Shown here in pieces: positions 7,490 to 13,428 of a DNA stretch of 33,742 bases. The translations under genes and the position numbers were made by a program. How positions within the stretch are numbered: position 1 is the first letter of the stretch; the number at the start of each line of letters is the position of its first letter. The notes beneath the pieces are model-generated. The model saw only the letters and a list, made by a program, of their open reading frames with translations. It ran no database searches and was not told where the DNA came from. Origin of the DNA: Blautia sp. (GTDB lineage Bacteria; Bacillota; Clostridia; Lachnospirales; Lachnospiraceae). The stretch is taken from the NCBI GenBank assembly GCA_022770365.1, contig JALEHU010000037.1:1-33742 (forward strand), written 5' to 3'.

Positions 7490-9970
7490 TCACATCATCA
7501 GAATATCCATCTTCGGATCGTCTGATACCCCGACTTCTTCATCATAATAACCCTTGCTCAGCACCAGTATTTCATTATCGCATATCTGATGTATGGCATT
7601 ATTTAATTTATCTCTTCTCCATTCCGAAATACCAACCGTATATCTTTGAAGCAATCTGATTTCCTTTCGCTTTTCATCTCCTTTTAAATGATTGCTTTCC
7701 AGTTTTTCAATGGAAGTCTTCGCCTTCTCATCATATGGAATTACAATACTGATCTTACTTTCATTGGAAATAACTTCAAACTCTTTTCCTGCTGTCTGGA
7801 ATGCCTGCGCAAATAACGGTCTTTTAGATTTTGGATTATGACTGCGTTTATACTGATTACGTCCTGTATTATCTTTCCCCAACAGATCTACTAAGGTTGT
7901 ATGGTAATTCTTCGTTGGATATTTTGCTTCCTCTGTGCTTAATTCATGATTGTAATTATCATAATACTTTTTTATTGCTTCCTGAGAATCCAGTGAACCA
8001 CCAGGATTATCCGGAATATTTCGATATTCATCCAGTACCTTTTGCAAGGCATTCTGCGCTGCTCTTATTTCCGGCAAGTGGCTCAGGTTTTCCGCTTCTT
8101 TAGACATCTGTACAATATAGACAGCACCAAGTCCTTCCAGTTCTTTGTGCCGATTGCATCTTCCCGCAGCCTGAATGATATTATCCAGGCCGGCCTTTGA
8201 ACGCACTACACATCCAAATGAAAAATTCACACCAGCTTCTACCAGCTGTGTACTGACACATATCACCTTTTTTCCAGTTTTAGCTTCCTTCAATGCAGCT
8301 TTAATTTGTTCCAGTTTATCCAGCTTATGCTCAGCGCACATATTATTACTTAAATGGAACAGCTGATATTCACTCTCATTACATTCTCCTTTGAGCGATA
8401 AAAACAGATTGCGGGCACAGGTCGTAGTATTCACAATGATTAATATGCTTTTAAACACTTCTGTTTTATCCAGAACAAAATCCCTTAGATCGGTTATCTC
8501 CATCCCGCCAGGGCAAAGACCGGTCTTATCGATAATTTCTGTCCTTTTAAATGTATCGGCATATTTTTTTATTTCACCTGTCATCTCCATACATTCACAT
8601 ATATTATTTTCTGCGCGAGGTGCCAGAGTAGGCTGTGTAGCTGAACATAAGATTACGGTTATATTACAGAACACCGTCAGAAAGTTCACTGCCAGATTAA
8701 ATAGTTCTGTACATTTATCAGGGACAGCCTGTACTTCATCAAAAATAATGATGCTGTTGCACAGTGTATGCATTCTTCTGATACAGCTTTTTTGTTCTGA
8801 AAACAGCGTGTTTAATATCTGAACTGCCGTAGTAACAATAATCGGAGAATCCCATGTCTCTGTTAATTCCCTGTATTTTCTTTCCTTCTTTTCATCTTCG
8901 CAGATCACATTACAATGGTGTTCCAAAACTATCTCCGGATTTCCCACTGCTCTCCGGATTTCCAGAGCATTTTGTTCCAATATTGAATTATAGGGGGCGA
9001 CATAAATAATATGCTGTTTCTTCTGCTCTATCGCATGATGAAGTGCGAAACGCAGACTGCTGAGAGTTTTTCCTGCACCTGTAGGAACTGTCAGCCTGTA
9101 AAGTCTTTGCTCGTCTTTTGCCGCTGCCATACATAAATCTGAAATTTGCTGTCGATATTCATTTAACAGATTTCCGTTTGATGGATCTTTCCGAACCTGC
9201 GGCAGGAAACAGTTTTCAAAATAATACGTACTGTCTTTCCAGACCTGCTGCGTTTTTTCTGCAGAAATTCTCTCCGGCAAAGAAATACCTTGCGAAAAAC
9301 AGGATGTATCTGTCCAATCGCTGTCAATTAACATGGATATCAGCAAACGTATATACATACCCATGAAAAAATCACCATTTCCGCACTTACGGTTATGTAA
9401 TTGATCCTTTTTCATGAAAGAGCCGATTTGGTTACTGATATACTCAAAATCTCCCTTTGCAGCTGTACATTTTTCTTCCAATGCATTTTTATCAAACATC
9501 CGGAAAAATCTCTGTTTGATCAATTCATCGTCAATACTTTTTTCACTTCGTCTCTCTTCTAAGGTCCGTCCTGTCTGTAAATCGATACAATCCTGCAATC
9601 CATGATGGGAATACACTGCAATCCCGATTATTTCTGAAAACATTCTATTTTCCGCCAGTTCATTGGCAATACGTCCTCCTGCAGTAGAATGATCCAGATT
9701 ATGTTTATGTACATTTTCTCCATATTTCAGAATTGCCCGAAAGTCATCCTGATTCTCCTCACCTGCTTTTCCGGCATCATGAAGAATTCCCGTAAGGTGA
9801 CACATATTTTTCAGTTCCGGAAGCGGACATATTTTTTCCGCATATTCCGCAACATTTTTAAGATGTTCCTTCAGTAACTGTTTTCTCCCGGTTTCATAAA
9901 TGACATGTGCCAGATATTCCTCTTTTAACGAAGTGCCTTCATTATAATTCAAACTGTAATTGTCTTCCAT
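7490..9970 (-). CDS. cas3: Cas3, HD nuclease-helicase
   Basis: Cas3 is recruited to the Cascade R-loop and unwinds and degrades target DNA. The 826-aa protein carries an N-terminal HD nuclease (HD pair H64-D65 in GILHDAGK, further His at YSHHGL) and a superfamily 2 helicase: Walker A PTGAGKT at 296-302, DEVQ at 411-414, SAT at 443-445, and motif VSTQLVEAGVNFSFG with the QAAGRCNR arginine motif in the second RecA domain. All motifs are intact, so the effector should be active. An ATG at 9970 is preceded by GAGGTG. It is the first gene of the operon. Its promoter lies at 10034-10062. Confidence 0.98.
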   Translation of the reverse strand: MEDNYSLNYNEGTSLKEEYLAHVIYETGRKQLLKEHLKNVAEYAEKICPLPELKNMCHLTGILHDAGKAGEENQDDFRAILKYGENVHKHNLDHSTAGGRIANELAENRMFSEIIGIAVYSHHGLQDCIDLQTGRTLEERRSEKSIDDELIKQRFFRMFDKNALEEKCTAAKGDFEYISNQIGSFMKKDQLHNRKCGNGDFFMGMYIRLLISMLIDSDWTDTSCFSQGISLPERISAEKTQQVWKDSTYYFENCFLPQVRKDPSNGNLLNEYRQQISDLCMAAAKDEQRLYRLTVPTGAGKTLSSLRFALHHAIEQKKQHIIYVAPYNSILEQNALEIRRAVGNPEIVLEHHCNVICEDEKKERKYRELTETWDSPIIVTTAVQILNTLFSEQKSCIRRMHTLCNSIIIFDEVQAVPDKCTELFNLAVNFLTVFCNITVILCSATQPTLAPRAENNICECMEMTGEIKKYADTFKRTEIIDKTGLCPGGMEITDLRDFVLDKTEVFKSILIIVNTTTCARNLFLSLKGECNESEYQLFHLSNNMCAEHKLDKLEQIKAALKEAKTGKKVICVSTQLVEAGVNFSFGCVVRSKAGLDNIIQAAGRCNRHKELEGLGAVYIVQMSKEAENLSHLPEIRAAQNALQKVLDEYRNIPDNPGGSLDSQEAIKKYYDNYNHELSTEEAKYPTKNYHTTLVDLLGKDNTGRNQYKRSHNPKSKRPLFAQAFQTAGKEFEVISNESKISIVIPYDEKAKTSIEKLESNHLKGDEKRKEIRLLQRYTVGISEWRRDKLNNAIHQICDNEILVLSKGYYDEEVGVSDDPKMDILMM

Positions 9971-10028
9971 AAAACACCTCTTCGAATCGTGTGCATCTTT
10001 CTTTTATTCAGTTTTACATTTTCTATAT

Positions 10029-10062
10029 GATAAATTTTATCAGACAAAAGCCAGTTTCACAA
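10029..10062 (-). promoter_or_regulatory. cas operon promoter with palindromic operator-like site
   Basis: On the minus strand TTGTGA (10062-10057) and TAAAAT (10039-10034) are 17 bp apart. They give a start near 10027 and a leader of about 57 nt before cas3. A 13-bp perfect palindrome, GATAAATTTTATC (10029-10041), covers the -10 box and could be a repressor site. The -35 box sits in one arm of an 11-bp inverted repeat (10059-10069 with 10100-10110) that may end transcription coming from the upstream gene. Inferred from sequence only. Confidence 0.6.
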
Positions 10063-10110
10063 GGCTGTTGTCTCATATATTTCGTTTGTATGCAAAACAA
10101 ACAGCCTTGT
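10059..10110 (-). terminator. Inverted repeat between the DUF3892-like gene and cas3
   Basis: ACAAGGCTGTT (10059-10069) pairs with AACAGCCTTGT (10100-10110), an 11-bp stem with a 30-nt loop. On the minus strand it follows the DUF3892-like gene and is trailed by a moderately U-rich stretch (GGCUUUUGUC). It could act as a weak terminator or attenuator, or just be a DNA inverted repeat at the cas promoter. Confidence 0.35.
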
Positions 10111-10125
10111 TTATCAGCCTGGCAA

Positions 10126-10395
10126 TTACTCTCTTGGCAATTTCAGCAAATTATCAGCTGAAGTATGATTCGCCTCCGAACGAACGTACTTCTCACCTGT
10201 AGAACTTACTGCCGGAATTAAAAATGGATAGGGCGGAATATTTACCTGAATTGATTTGGGATATCGCTTAAGAAAGTCATATACCTCTGCTTTCTTCCAG
10301 TATGAATTTGTGGCATCCATATAAATAGAGTCAATGTCACATACATCCTGAGAATAGGCACAGCAGTGCTTCATTTTGATTTTTATTGCTTTCAT
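10126..10395 (-). CDS. Small DUF3892-like protein upstream of cas3
   Basis: This 89-aa protein ends KYVRSEANHTSADNLLKLPRE, matching the closing motif of the DUF3892 family (Y-[VI]-R-[ST], DNL, LP), short proteins of unknown function. The N-terminus is basic (MKAIKIKMKH). No membrane segment or signal peptide is visible. An excellent Shine-Dalgarno (AAAGGAGG, 8 nt before ATG) shows it is translated. It lies on the same strand as the cas operon, 155 bp upstream of cas3, and downstream of the structured RNA at 10456-10600, so it could be cotranscribed with either. Whether it has any CRISPR role is unknown; the position may be fortuitous. The family call rests on motif memory. Confidence 0.65.
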   Translation of the reverse strand: MKAIKIKMKHCCAYSQDVCDIDSIYMDATNSYWKKAEVYDFLKRYPKSIQVNIPPYPFLIPAVSSTGEKYVRSEANHTSADNLLKLPRE

Positions 10396-10474
10396 AGAAA
10401 AAGCCTCCTTTATAAAATTTTTTCGCAGGAATTATTAATTCCATATTATGGGTTGAAAAAACTTCGCAGAAAGC

Positions 10475-10503
10475 TTTACAAATTAAGAAATTATATGTAG
10501 AAT
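10475..10503 (+). promoter_or_regulatory. Plus-strand promoter for an antisense RNA
   Basis: TTTACA (10475-10480) and TAGAAT (10498-10503) are separated by 17 bp, each with one mismatch to consensus. The start would be near 10510, 88 nt before the strong terminator at 10561-10598. It points opposite to the promoter at 10607-10635. Confidence 0.6.
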
Positions 10504-10509
10504 AAAAGT

Positions 10510-10598
10510 GGTTGGGTTTTATTCAAATTATTATATTCTTAATTTGAATAGGCTTTCTGTAAGATCACAATGTACGCCAATACATTGTGATCTTTTTT
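10510..10598 (+). ncRNA. Small antisense RNA (about 88 nt)
   Basis: It is bounded by its own promoter (10475-10503) and a strong intrinsic terminator. It would fold into a 10-bp hairpin, ATTCAAATTA (10521-10530) with TAATTTGAAT (10540-10549), followed by the terminator hairpin. Its whole length is complementary to the minus-strand RNA from 10600, so the two form a convergent sense/antisense pair such as a type I toxin-antitoxin or a copy-control-like regulator. No ORF of note. Inferred from promoter and terminator architecture. Confidence 0.5.
10561..10598 (+). terminator. Strong intrinsic terminator
   Basis: AAGATCACAATGTA (10561-10574) pairs perfectly over 14 bp with TACATTGTGATCTT (10581-10594), loop CGCCAA. 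The U-tract runs to 10598 on the plus strand. On the minus strand the same hairpin has no U-tract. Confidence 0.85.
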
Positions 10599-10606
10599 CT
10601 ATATTG

Positions 10607-10635
10607 AATATATCACTACTTCTTGTTCGTGTCAA
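10607..10635 (-). promoter_or_regulatory. Strong minus-strand promoter
   Basis: A perfect -35 TTGACA (10635-10630) and a -10 TATATT (10612-10607) lie exactly 17 bp apart, predicting a start at about 10600. It is one of the best consensus promoters in the window. Its -35 box lies inside the 10621-10655 site that resembles the pseudo-spacer. Confidence 0.75.
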
Positions 10636-10655
10636 TATTAAATATATATTAATGT
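10621..10655 (-). promoter_or_regulatory. Putative Cascade target of the crRNA-like guide
   Basis: Read on the minus strand from 10655, the first 16 bases equal the first 16 bases of the pseudo-spacer (10741 downward), except at positions 6 and 12. Beyond position 16 the match is poor. Every sixth crRNA base is flipped out and unpaired in Cascade, so this is a functional-looking 14/14 seed. The adjacent PAM-side triplet is TTT, one base off the canonical I-C TTC. The site covers the -35 box at 10630-10635. The DNA is AT-rich, so chance similarity is possible. Confidence 0.5.
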
Positions 10656-10681
10656 AAAATAATTATATGGTTATTAATACT

Positions 10682-10753
10682 GCGGTTAGACATTTATTTC
10701 TTCTAACCGCATCAATATATAAAGAAAATTTATATCAATGTCTTTCAACTCAC
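10682..10753 (-). ncRNA. crRNA-like RNA: lone degenerate repeat handle, pseudo-spacer, 3' hairpin (CreA-like candidate)
   Basis: CGTGAGTTGAAA (10754-10743) is identical to the 3' part of the array repeat. With the next base it reproduces 10 of 11 handle residues. It is the only such sequence I found outside the array. The promoter at 10759-10788 predicts a start at about 10753, so the RNA would begin with the handle and need no Cas5d cut. A 31-nt pseudo-spacer (10741-10711) follows, then a 9-bp hairpin GCGGTTAGA/TCTAACCGC (10710-10682) in the place of the normal 3' repeat hairpin. The overall size and order copy a mature I-C crRNA. It may guide Cascade to the neighbouring promoter. It may also be a decayed mini-array. 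Confidence 0.6.
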
Positions 10754-10758
10754 GGACA

Positions 10759-10788
10759 TTTATACCAATATATCCGACAACAGGTAAA
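10759..10788 (-). promoter_or_regulatory. Promoter of the crRNA-like RNA
   Basis: On the minus strand TTTACC (10788-10783), an 18-bp spacer and TATAAA (10764-10759) with an extended -10 element (TGG before it) place the start at 10751-10753, at the base of the repeat handle. Consensus inference. Confidence 0.6.
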
Positions 10789-10864
10789 TAATGTAAGGAA
10801 CCCAAATAAATTCCCGACATTATTTTACCTTTAAACTTACAAATCTTTACTCATACTCTGAATC

Positions 10865-11020
10865 TTATGTTTCATGAGCTTCAAACTGCGTCATGCAGTA
10901 CTTTTCAGCAAGCTGTATAAATTCATCTGCCACAGCAACCTGCCTCTCGGATTCTTCCCGGCTGGCAATATGGCAAAGGCATACCTCCTTCCCATTGCAA
11001 TCCTTTACGAAAACTACATA
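10865..11020 (-). pseudogene. Possible 3' remnant of a gene between the CRISPR locus and guaA
   Basis: A minus-strand frame open from after a TAG at 11021-11023 to a TAA at 10865 reads VVFVKDCNGKEVCLCHIASR followed by EESERQVAVADEFIQLAEKY and a short tail. The composition looks protein-like (amphipathic, Glu/Ala/Lys-rich C-terminus), but there is no start codon with a ribosome-binding site. I do not recognise the family. The opposite-strand ORF over the same region is hydrophobic and has no Shine-Dalgarno. It is best read as the tail of a gene lost when the locus was rearranged. Confidence 0.3.
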
Positions 11021-11086
11021 CTACGCAAATTACATACTCTATTAATTACATTGTATCCCCTGACCTATATTCTAACAGCCGGATTT

Positions 11087-12631
11087 TCACTCCATTTCTA
11101 TCGTAGCCGGCGGTTTCCCTGTACAGTCATATAGTACCCTGTTAACATGCTTCACTTCATTCACGATTCTGCTGGTTGTCTTTCCGATTACTTCCCACGG
11201 GATCTCTGCGCTCTCTGCAGTCATAAAGTCGGTCGTGGTCACAGCTCTCAGGGCAATTGCATAATCATAGGTTCTCTCATCGCCCATGACGCCGACGGAT
11301 TTCATATTGGTCAGGGCTGCGAAATACTGGTTTACTTTCTTGTCCCAGCCGGCTTTGGCGATTTCTTCGCGCCAGATGGCATCAGCATCCTGAACCATTT
11401 TCACTTTTTCGGCGGTGATTTCCCCGACAATGCGGATGCCAAGACCCGGACCCGGGAATGGCTGACGGAATACAAGATAATCCGGAATGCCAAGTTCAAG
11501 TCCGGCTTTGCGCACTTCATCCTTGAAAAGATAACGCAGAGGCTCGATAATTTCTTTAAAATCCACATAATCAGGAAGACCTCCCACATTGTGGTGGGAT
11601 TTAATGACTGTAGACTCGCCGCCCACGCCGCTCTCAACCACGTCCGGATAAATCGTTCCCTGTACAAGGAAATCCACAGCACCGATCTTCCTGGCTACTT
11701 CCTCAAATACACGGATGAATTCCTCACCGATGATCTTGCGTTTTTCCTCAGGTTCTTCTACGCCTGCCAGTCTGCTGTAAAATCTCTCCTGAGCATTCAC
11801 GCGAATGAAGTTCAGGTCATACGGACCTTCCGGCCCAAAAACAGCTTCCACTTCATCGCCTTCGTTCTTTCTGAGAAGGCCGTGGTCTACAAATACACAG
11901 GTCAGCTGATTTCCAACTGCTTTTGACAGAAGAACTGCTGCAACAGAAGAATCCACGCCGCCTGACAGTGCACAGAGCACTTTGCCGCTGCCGACCTTTT
12001 CGCGGATGGATCTGATGGAATCCTCGACGAAAGAGTCCATCTTCCAGTCACCGGCACAGCCGCAGACATTGTAAACAAAGTTGGAAAGCATCTTCGTTCC
12101 TTCCTGGGTGTGAAGAACTTCCGGATGGAACTGGATTGCGTAAAGATTCTTATCGGTATTCTCCATACCGGCTACCGGACAGTCATTGGTCCATGCGGAA
12201 ATCTCAAATCCCGGTGCGGCTTTGGAAATATAGTCGTTGTGGCTCATCCAGCAGATAGTCTTCGGAGATACATTTGTAAAGAGTTTGGAATTTGTATCTA
12301 CATTTACCTCAATCTTACCGTACTCGCGGACAGGAGCTTTTTCTACCTTGCCGCCGAGAAGGTGCATCATCAGCTGAGCGCCATAGCAGATGCCCAGGAT
12401 CGGAACACCCAGCTCAAAAATCTCTTTTGTATAGGTCGGTGAATCCGGCTCATAACAGCTGTTCGGTCCACCTGTAAAAATAATTCCCTTAGGCTGGATA
12501 TCTTTAATTGTCTGAATGTCCGTCTTGTAGGAATAAATCTCGCAATACACATTACATTCTCTGACACGGCGTGCGATCAGCTGATTATACTGTCCGCCAA
12601 AGTCAAGTACAACAACGGTCTCTCTCTTCAT
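11087..12631 (-). CDS. guaA: GMP synthase (glutamine-hydrolysing)
   Basis: GuaA converts XMP, ATP and glutamine to GMP in the cytoplasm, the last step of guanine nucleotide synthesis. The 514-aa protein has the class I glutamine amidotransferase domain (Cys82 in GICYGAQL, His169 and Glu171 in QFHPEV). The ATP pyrophosphatase domain follows, with PP-loop SGGVDSS at 223-229. The C-terminal dimerisation domain ends in the conserved PPATIEME. The ATG at 12631 is preceded by AGGAGG. It stands alone with its own promoter at 12751-12779 and a leader of about 110 nt, in which I see no purine riboswitch. Standard length and no oddities. Confidence 0.99.
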   Translation of the reverse strand: MKRETVVVLDFGGQYNQLIARRVRECNVYCEIYSYKTDIQTIKDIQPKGIIFTGGPNSCYEPDSPTYTKEIFELGVPILGICYGAQLMMHLLGGKVEKAPVREYGKIEVNVDTNSKLFTNVSPKTICWMSHNDYISKAAPGFEISAWTNDCPVAGMENTDKNLYAIQFHPEVLHTQEGTKMLSNFVYNVCGCAGDWKMDSFVEDSIRSIREKVGSGKVLCALSGGVDSSVAAVLLSKAVGNQLTCVFVDHGLLRKNEGDEVEAVFGPEGPYDLNFIRVNAQERFYSRLAGVEEPEEKRKIIGEEFIRVFEEVARKIGAVDFLVQGTIYPDVVESGVGGESTVIKSHHNVGGLPDYVDFKEIIEPLRYLFKDEVRKAGLELGIPDYLVFRQPFPGPGLGIRIVGEITAEKVKMVQDADAIWREEIAKAGWDKKVNQYFAALTNMKSVGVMGDERTYDYAIALRAVTTTDFMTAESAEIPWEVIGKTTSRIVNEVKHVNRVLYDCTGKPPATIEME

Positions 12632-12750
12632 CGTCTTCCTCCTAAAAGTAATTATGCCGCAGGAAAGAGTTTTTCGTTACCGGCCACACAATGGGCAATA
12701 ACATTTCTGCTGCTTTTCTTATTTTTTATTCTTCTACTGTTTCTGCACCC

Positions 12751-12779
12751 ATTATAAGGGAGCTCTGAAAATTTTACAA
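12751..12779 (-). promoter_or_regulatory. guaA promoter
   Basis: On the minus strand TTGTAA (12779-12774) and a perfect TATAAT (12756-12751) are 17 bp apart, giving a start near 12744 and a 5' leader of about 112 nt. Confidence 0.75.
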
Positions 12780-13063
12780 CATTTTTTTAAACCGTTTTCT
12801 TCTATAACCAGGCTCACAGTTGTCATCCTGTTTAGAAGTTTTTTAGAAATCCATCATCTTTTTTTCAAATCTTCCTCACACTTTCATCACATTTGGGCAG
12901 TATATTATTAATCAAATAAAGCGAAAGCTTTTTTACATAGATTAGTTATTTTGGATGTGGCACCAGCCACTCCCATACTATTTTTTCTTTTTCATACTCG
13001 CCGGGCTCCGCAAGGGTCCGGCCCTCCTTCTTTTATAAGCATTTTTTTAATTCTATAATTTCA
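12780..13063. other. Gene-free stretch with several small hairpins
   Basis: No convincing ORF. On the plus strand there is a mini-hairpin AAAGC-GAAA-GCTTT with a following T-run (about 12920-12937), a GTGGC/GCCAC hairpin followed at a distance by TATTTTTTC (about 12957-12990), and a 9-bp G+C-rich hairpin at 13000-13022 followed by CCTCCTTCTTTT. These could be terminators or a small RNA, but I found no clear promoter. Confidence 0.4.
13000..13034 (+). terminator. Possible intrinsic terminator
   Basis: GCCGGGCTC (13000-13008) pairs with GGGTCCGGC (13014-13022), 9 bp including two G-U pairs, loop CGCAA. A pyrimidine-rich CCTCCTTCTTTT tail follows. No gene is visible upstream on this strand, so what it would terminate is unclear. 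Confidence 0.4.
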
Positions 13064-13140
13064 ATGATACAAGGGTCATAAGGTCATGTGTTTCATGCTT
13101 GCATAAAAAAACATGACTTTTGGAACCCGCAAAAACATGA
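13064..13140 (+). repeat. Dispersed hairpin repeat, copy 1
   Basis: This 77-bp element begins ATGATACAAGGGTC and ends CGCAAAAACATGA. It is nearly identical to 33603-33678, with about four differences. It folds into nested stems: GTCATGT with ACATGAC and, inside it, TTTCATGC with GCATGAAA (weakened here by one substitution). An outer GGGTC pairs with the closing ACCC region. A short frame, MIQGSKGHVFHACMKKHDFG in copy 2, is broken here by a TAA after codon 5, so the element is kept as DNA/RNA structure rather than as protein. Probably a high-copy non-autonomous element. Confidence 0.8.
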
Positions 13141-13286
13141 ATTTCCACTATATCGTCACACAGGAAAAGCCTATGCTGGACAACCGTTGTACCGAAGATT
13201 TTGATGGAATTCCGGTCACTATTGACGGAAAGCCGGTCACTATCCTTGAATGGCTGGCTGCTCACCGGAAAGAATCTGACGTATGA
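13137..13286 (+). CDS. Small hypothetical ORF beginning at the repeat edge (49 aa)
   Basis: The ATG is the one that closes the dispersed repeat. The frame reads MNFHYIVTQEKPMLDNRCTE, then a duplicated-looking PVTIDGKPVTI segment, and ends AAHRKESDV. Composition and codon use look like real coding sequence, with no membrane segment. No Shine-Dalgarno is visible before the ATG, so it may be the tail of a gene whose 5' end was replaced by the repeat. Not recognised. Confidence 0.4.
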   Translation: MNFHYIVTQEKPMLDNRCTEDFDGIPVTIDGKPVTILEWLAAHRKESDV

Positions 13287-13312
13287 AACAGTACGAAATT
13301 CTTTTATGTCAC

Positions 13313-13341
13313 TTTACTTTCATAAATAACTTTTGTATAAT
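13313..13341 (+). promoter_or_regulatory. Promoter of the DUF554 gene
   Basis: TTTACT (13313-13318) and a perfect TATAAT (13336-13341) with 17 bp between them predict a start near 13348, about 80 nt before the gene. Confidence 0.7.
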
Positions 13342-13428
13342 GTTTGGAGTTTATTTTACATAAAAACAATATACATAAGAACAAGAATACATAAACTCCT
13401 CAACAGCAAAAGATAAAGTGAGGCAATC

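Larger units (their letters stand above)
10456..10600 (-). ncRNA. Structured RNA under the pseudo-guide-targeted promoter (CreT-like candidate)
   Basis: From the minus-strand promoter at 10607-10635 an RNA of about 145 nt would start near 10600. It begins with a 14-bp hairpin (10561-10594) that contains a 6-codon ORF, MYWRTL (10585-10565). A long interrupted hairpin (10467-10559) follows. It is made of three helices, 10552-10559 with 10467-10474, 10536-10545 with 10480-10489, and 10517-10524 with 10500-10507. A UUUUUU tract comes after it (10461-10456), a terminator-like end before the DUF3892-like gene. There is no substantial ORF. By analogy with CreTA modules this would be the toxic RNA. 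It could equally be the regulated 5' part of a longer mRNA. Function not established. Confidence 0.5.

Noticed and set aside
10682-10710. Intrinsic terminator for the crRNA-like RNA
   Set aside because: The 9-bp hairpin has no U-tract on the minus strand, so I describe it as a 3' structural hairpin, not a terminator.
10756-10790. Alternative target of the pseudo-spacer on the plus strand (begins ACATTTATACC)
   Set aside because: The match breaks at positions 6, 10 and 11 and lacks a pyrimidine-rich PAM, and is worse than the promoter site at 10655.
10874-11134. Plus-strand 86-codon hydrophobic ORF
   Set aside because: No ribosome-binding site, runs into the 3' end of guaA on the other strand, and the opposite frame looks more coding-like.
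11147-11926. Long plus-strand ORF (259 codons) inside guaA
   Set aside because: It is the antisense shadow of a conserved housekeeping gene.
12632-12750. Purine or PRPP riboswitch in the guaA leader
   Set aside because: The roughly 112-nt leader shows no three-way-junction pattern or conserved aptamer core that I recognise.
13053-13265. Minus-strand 70-codon ORF
   Set aside because: It is antisense to the dispersed repeat and the 49-codon ORF and has no translation signals.
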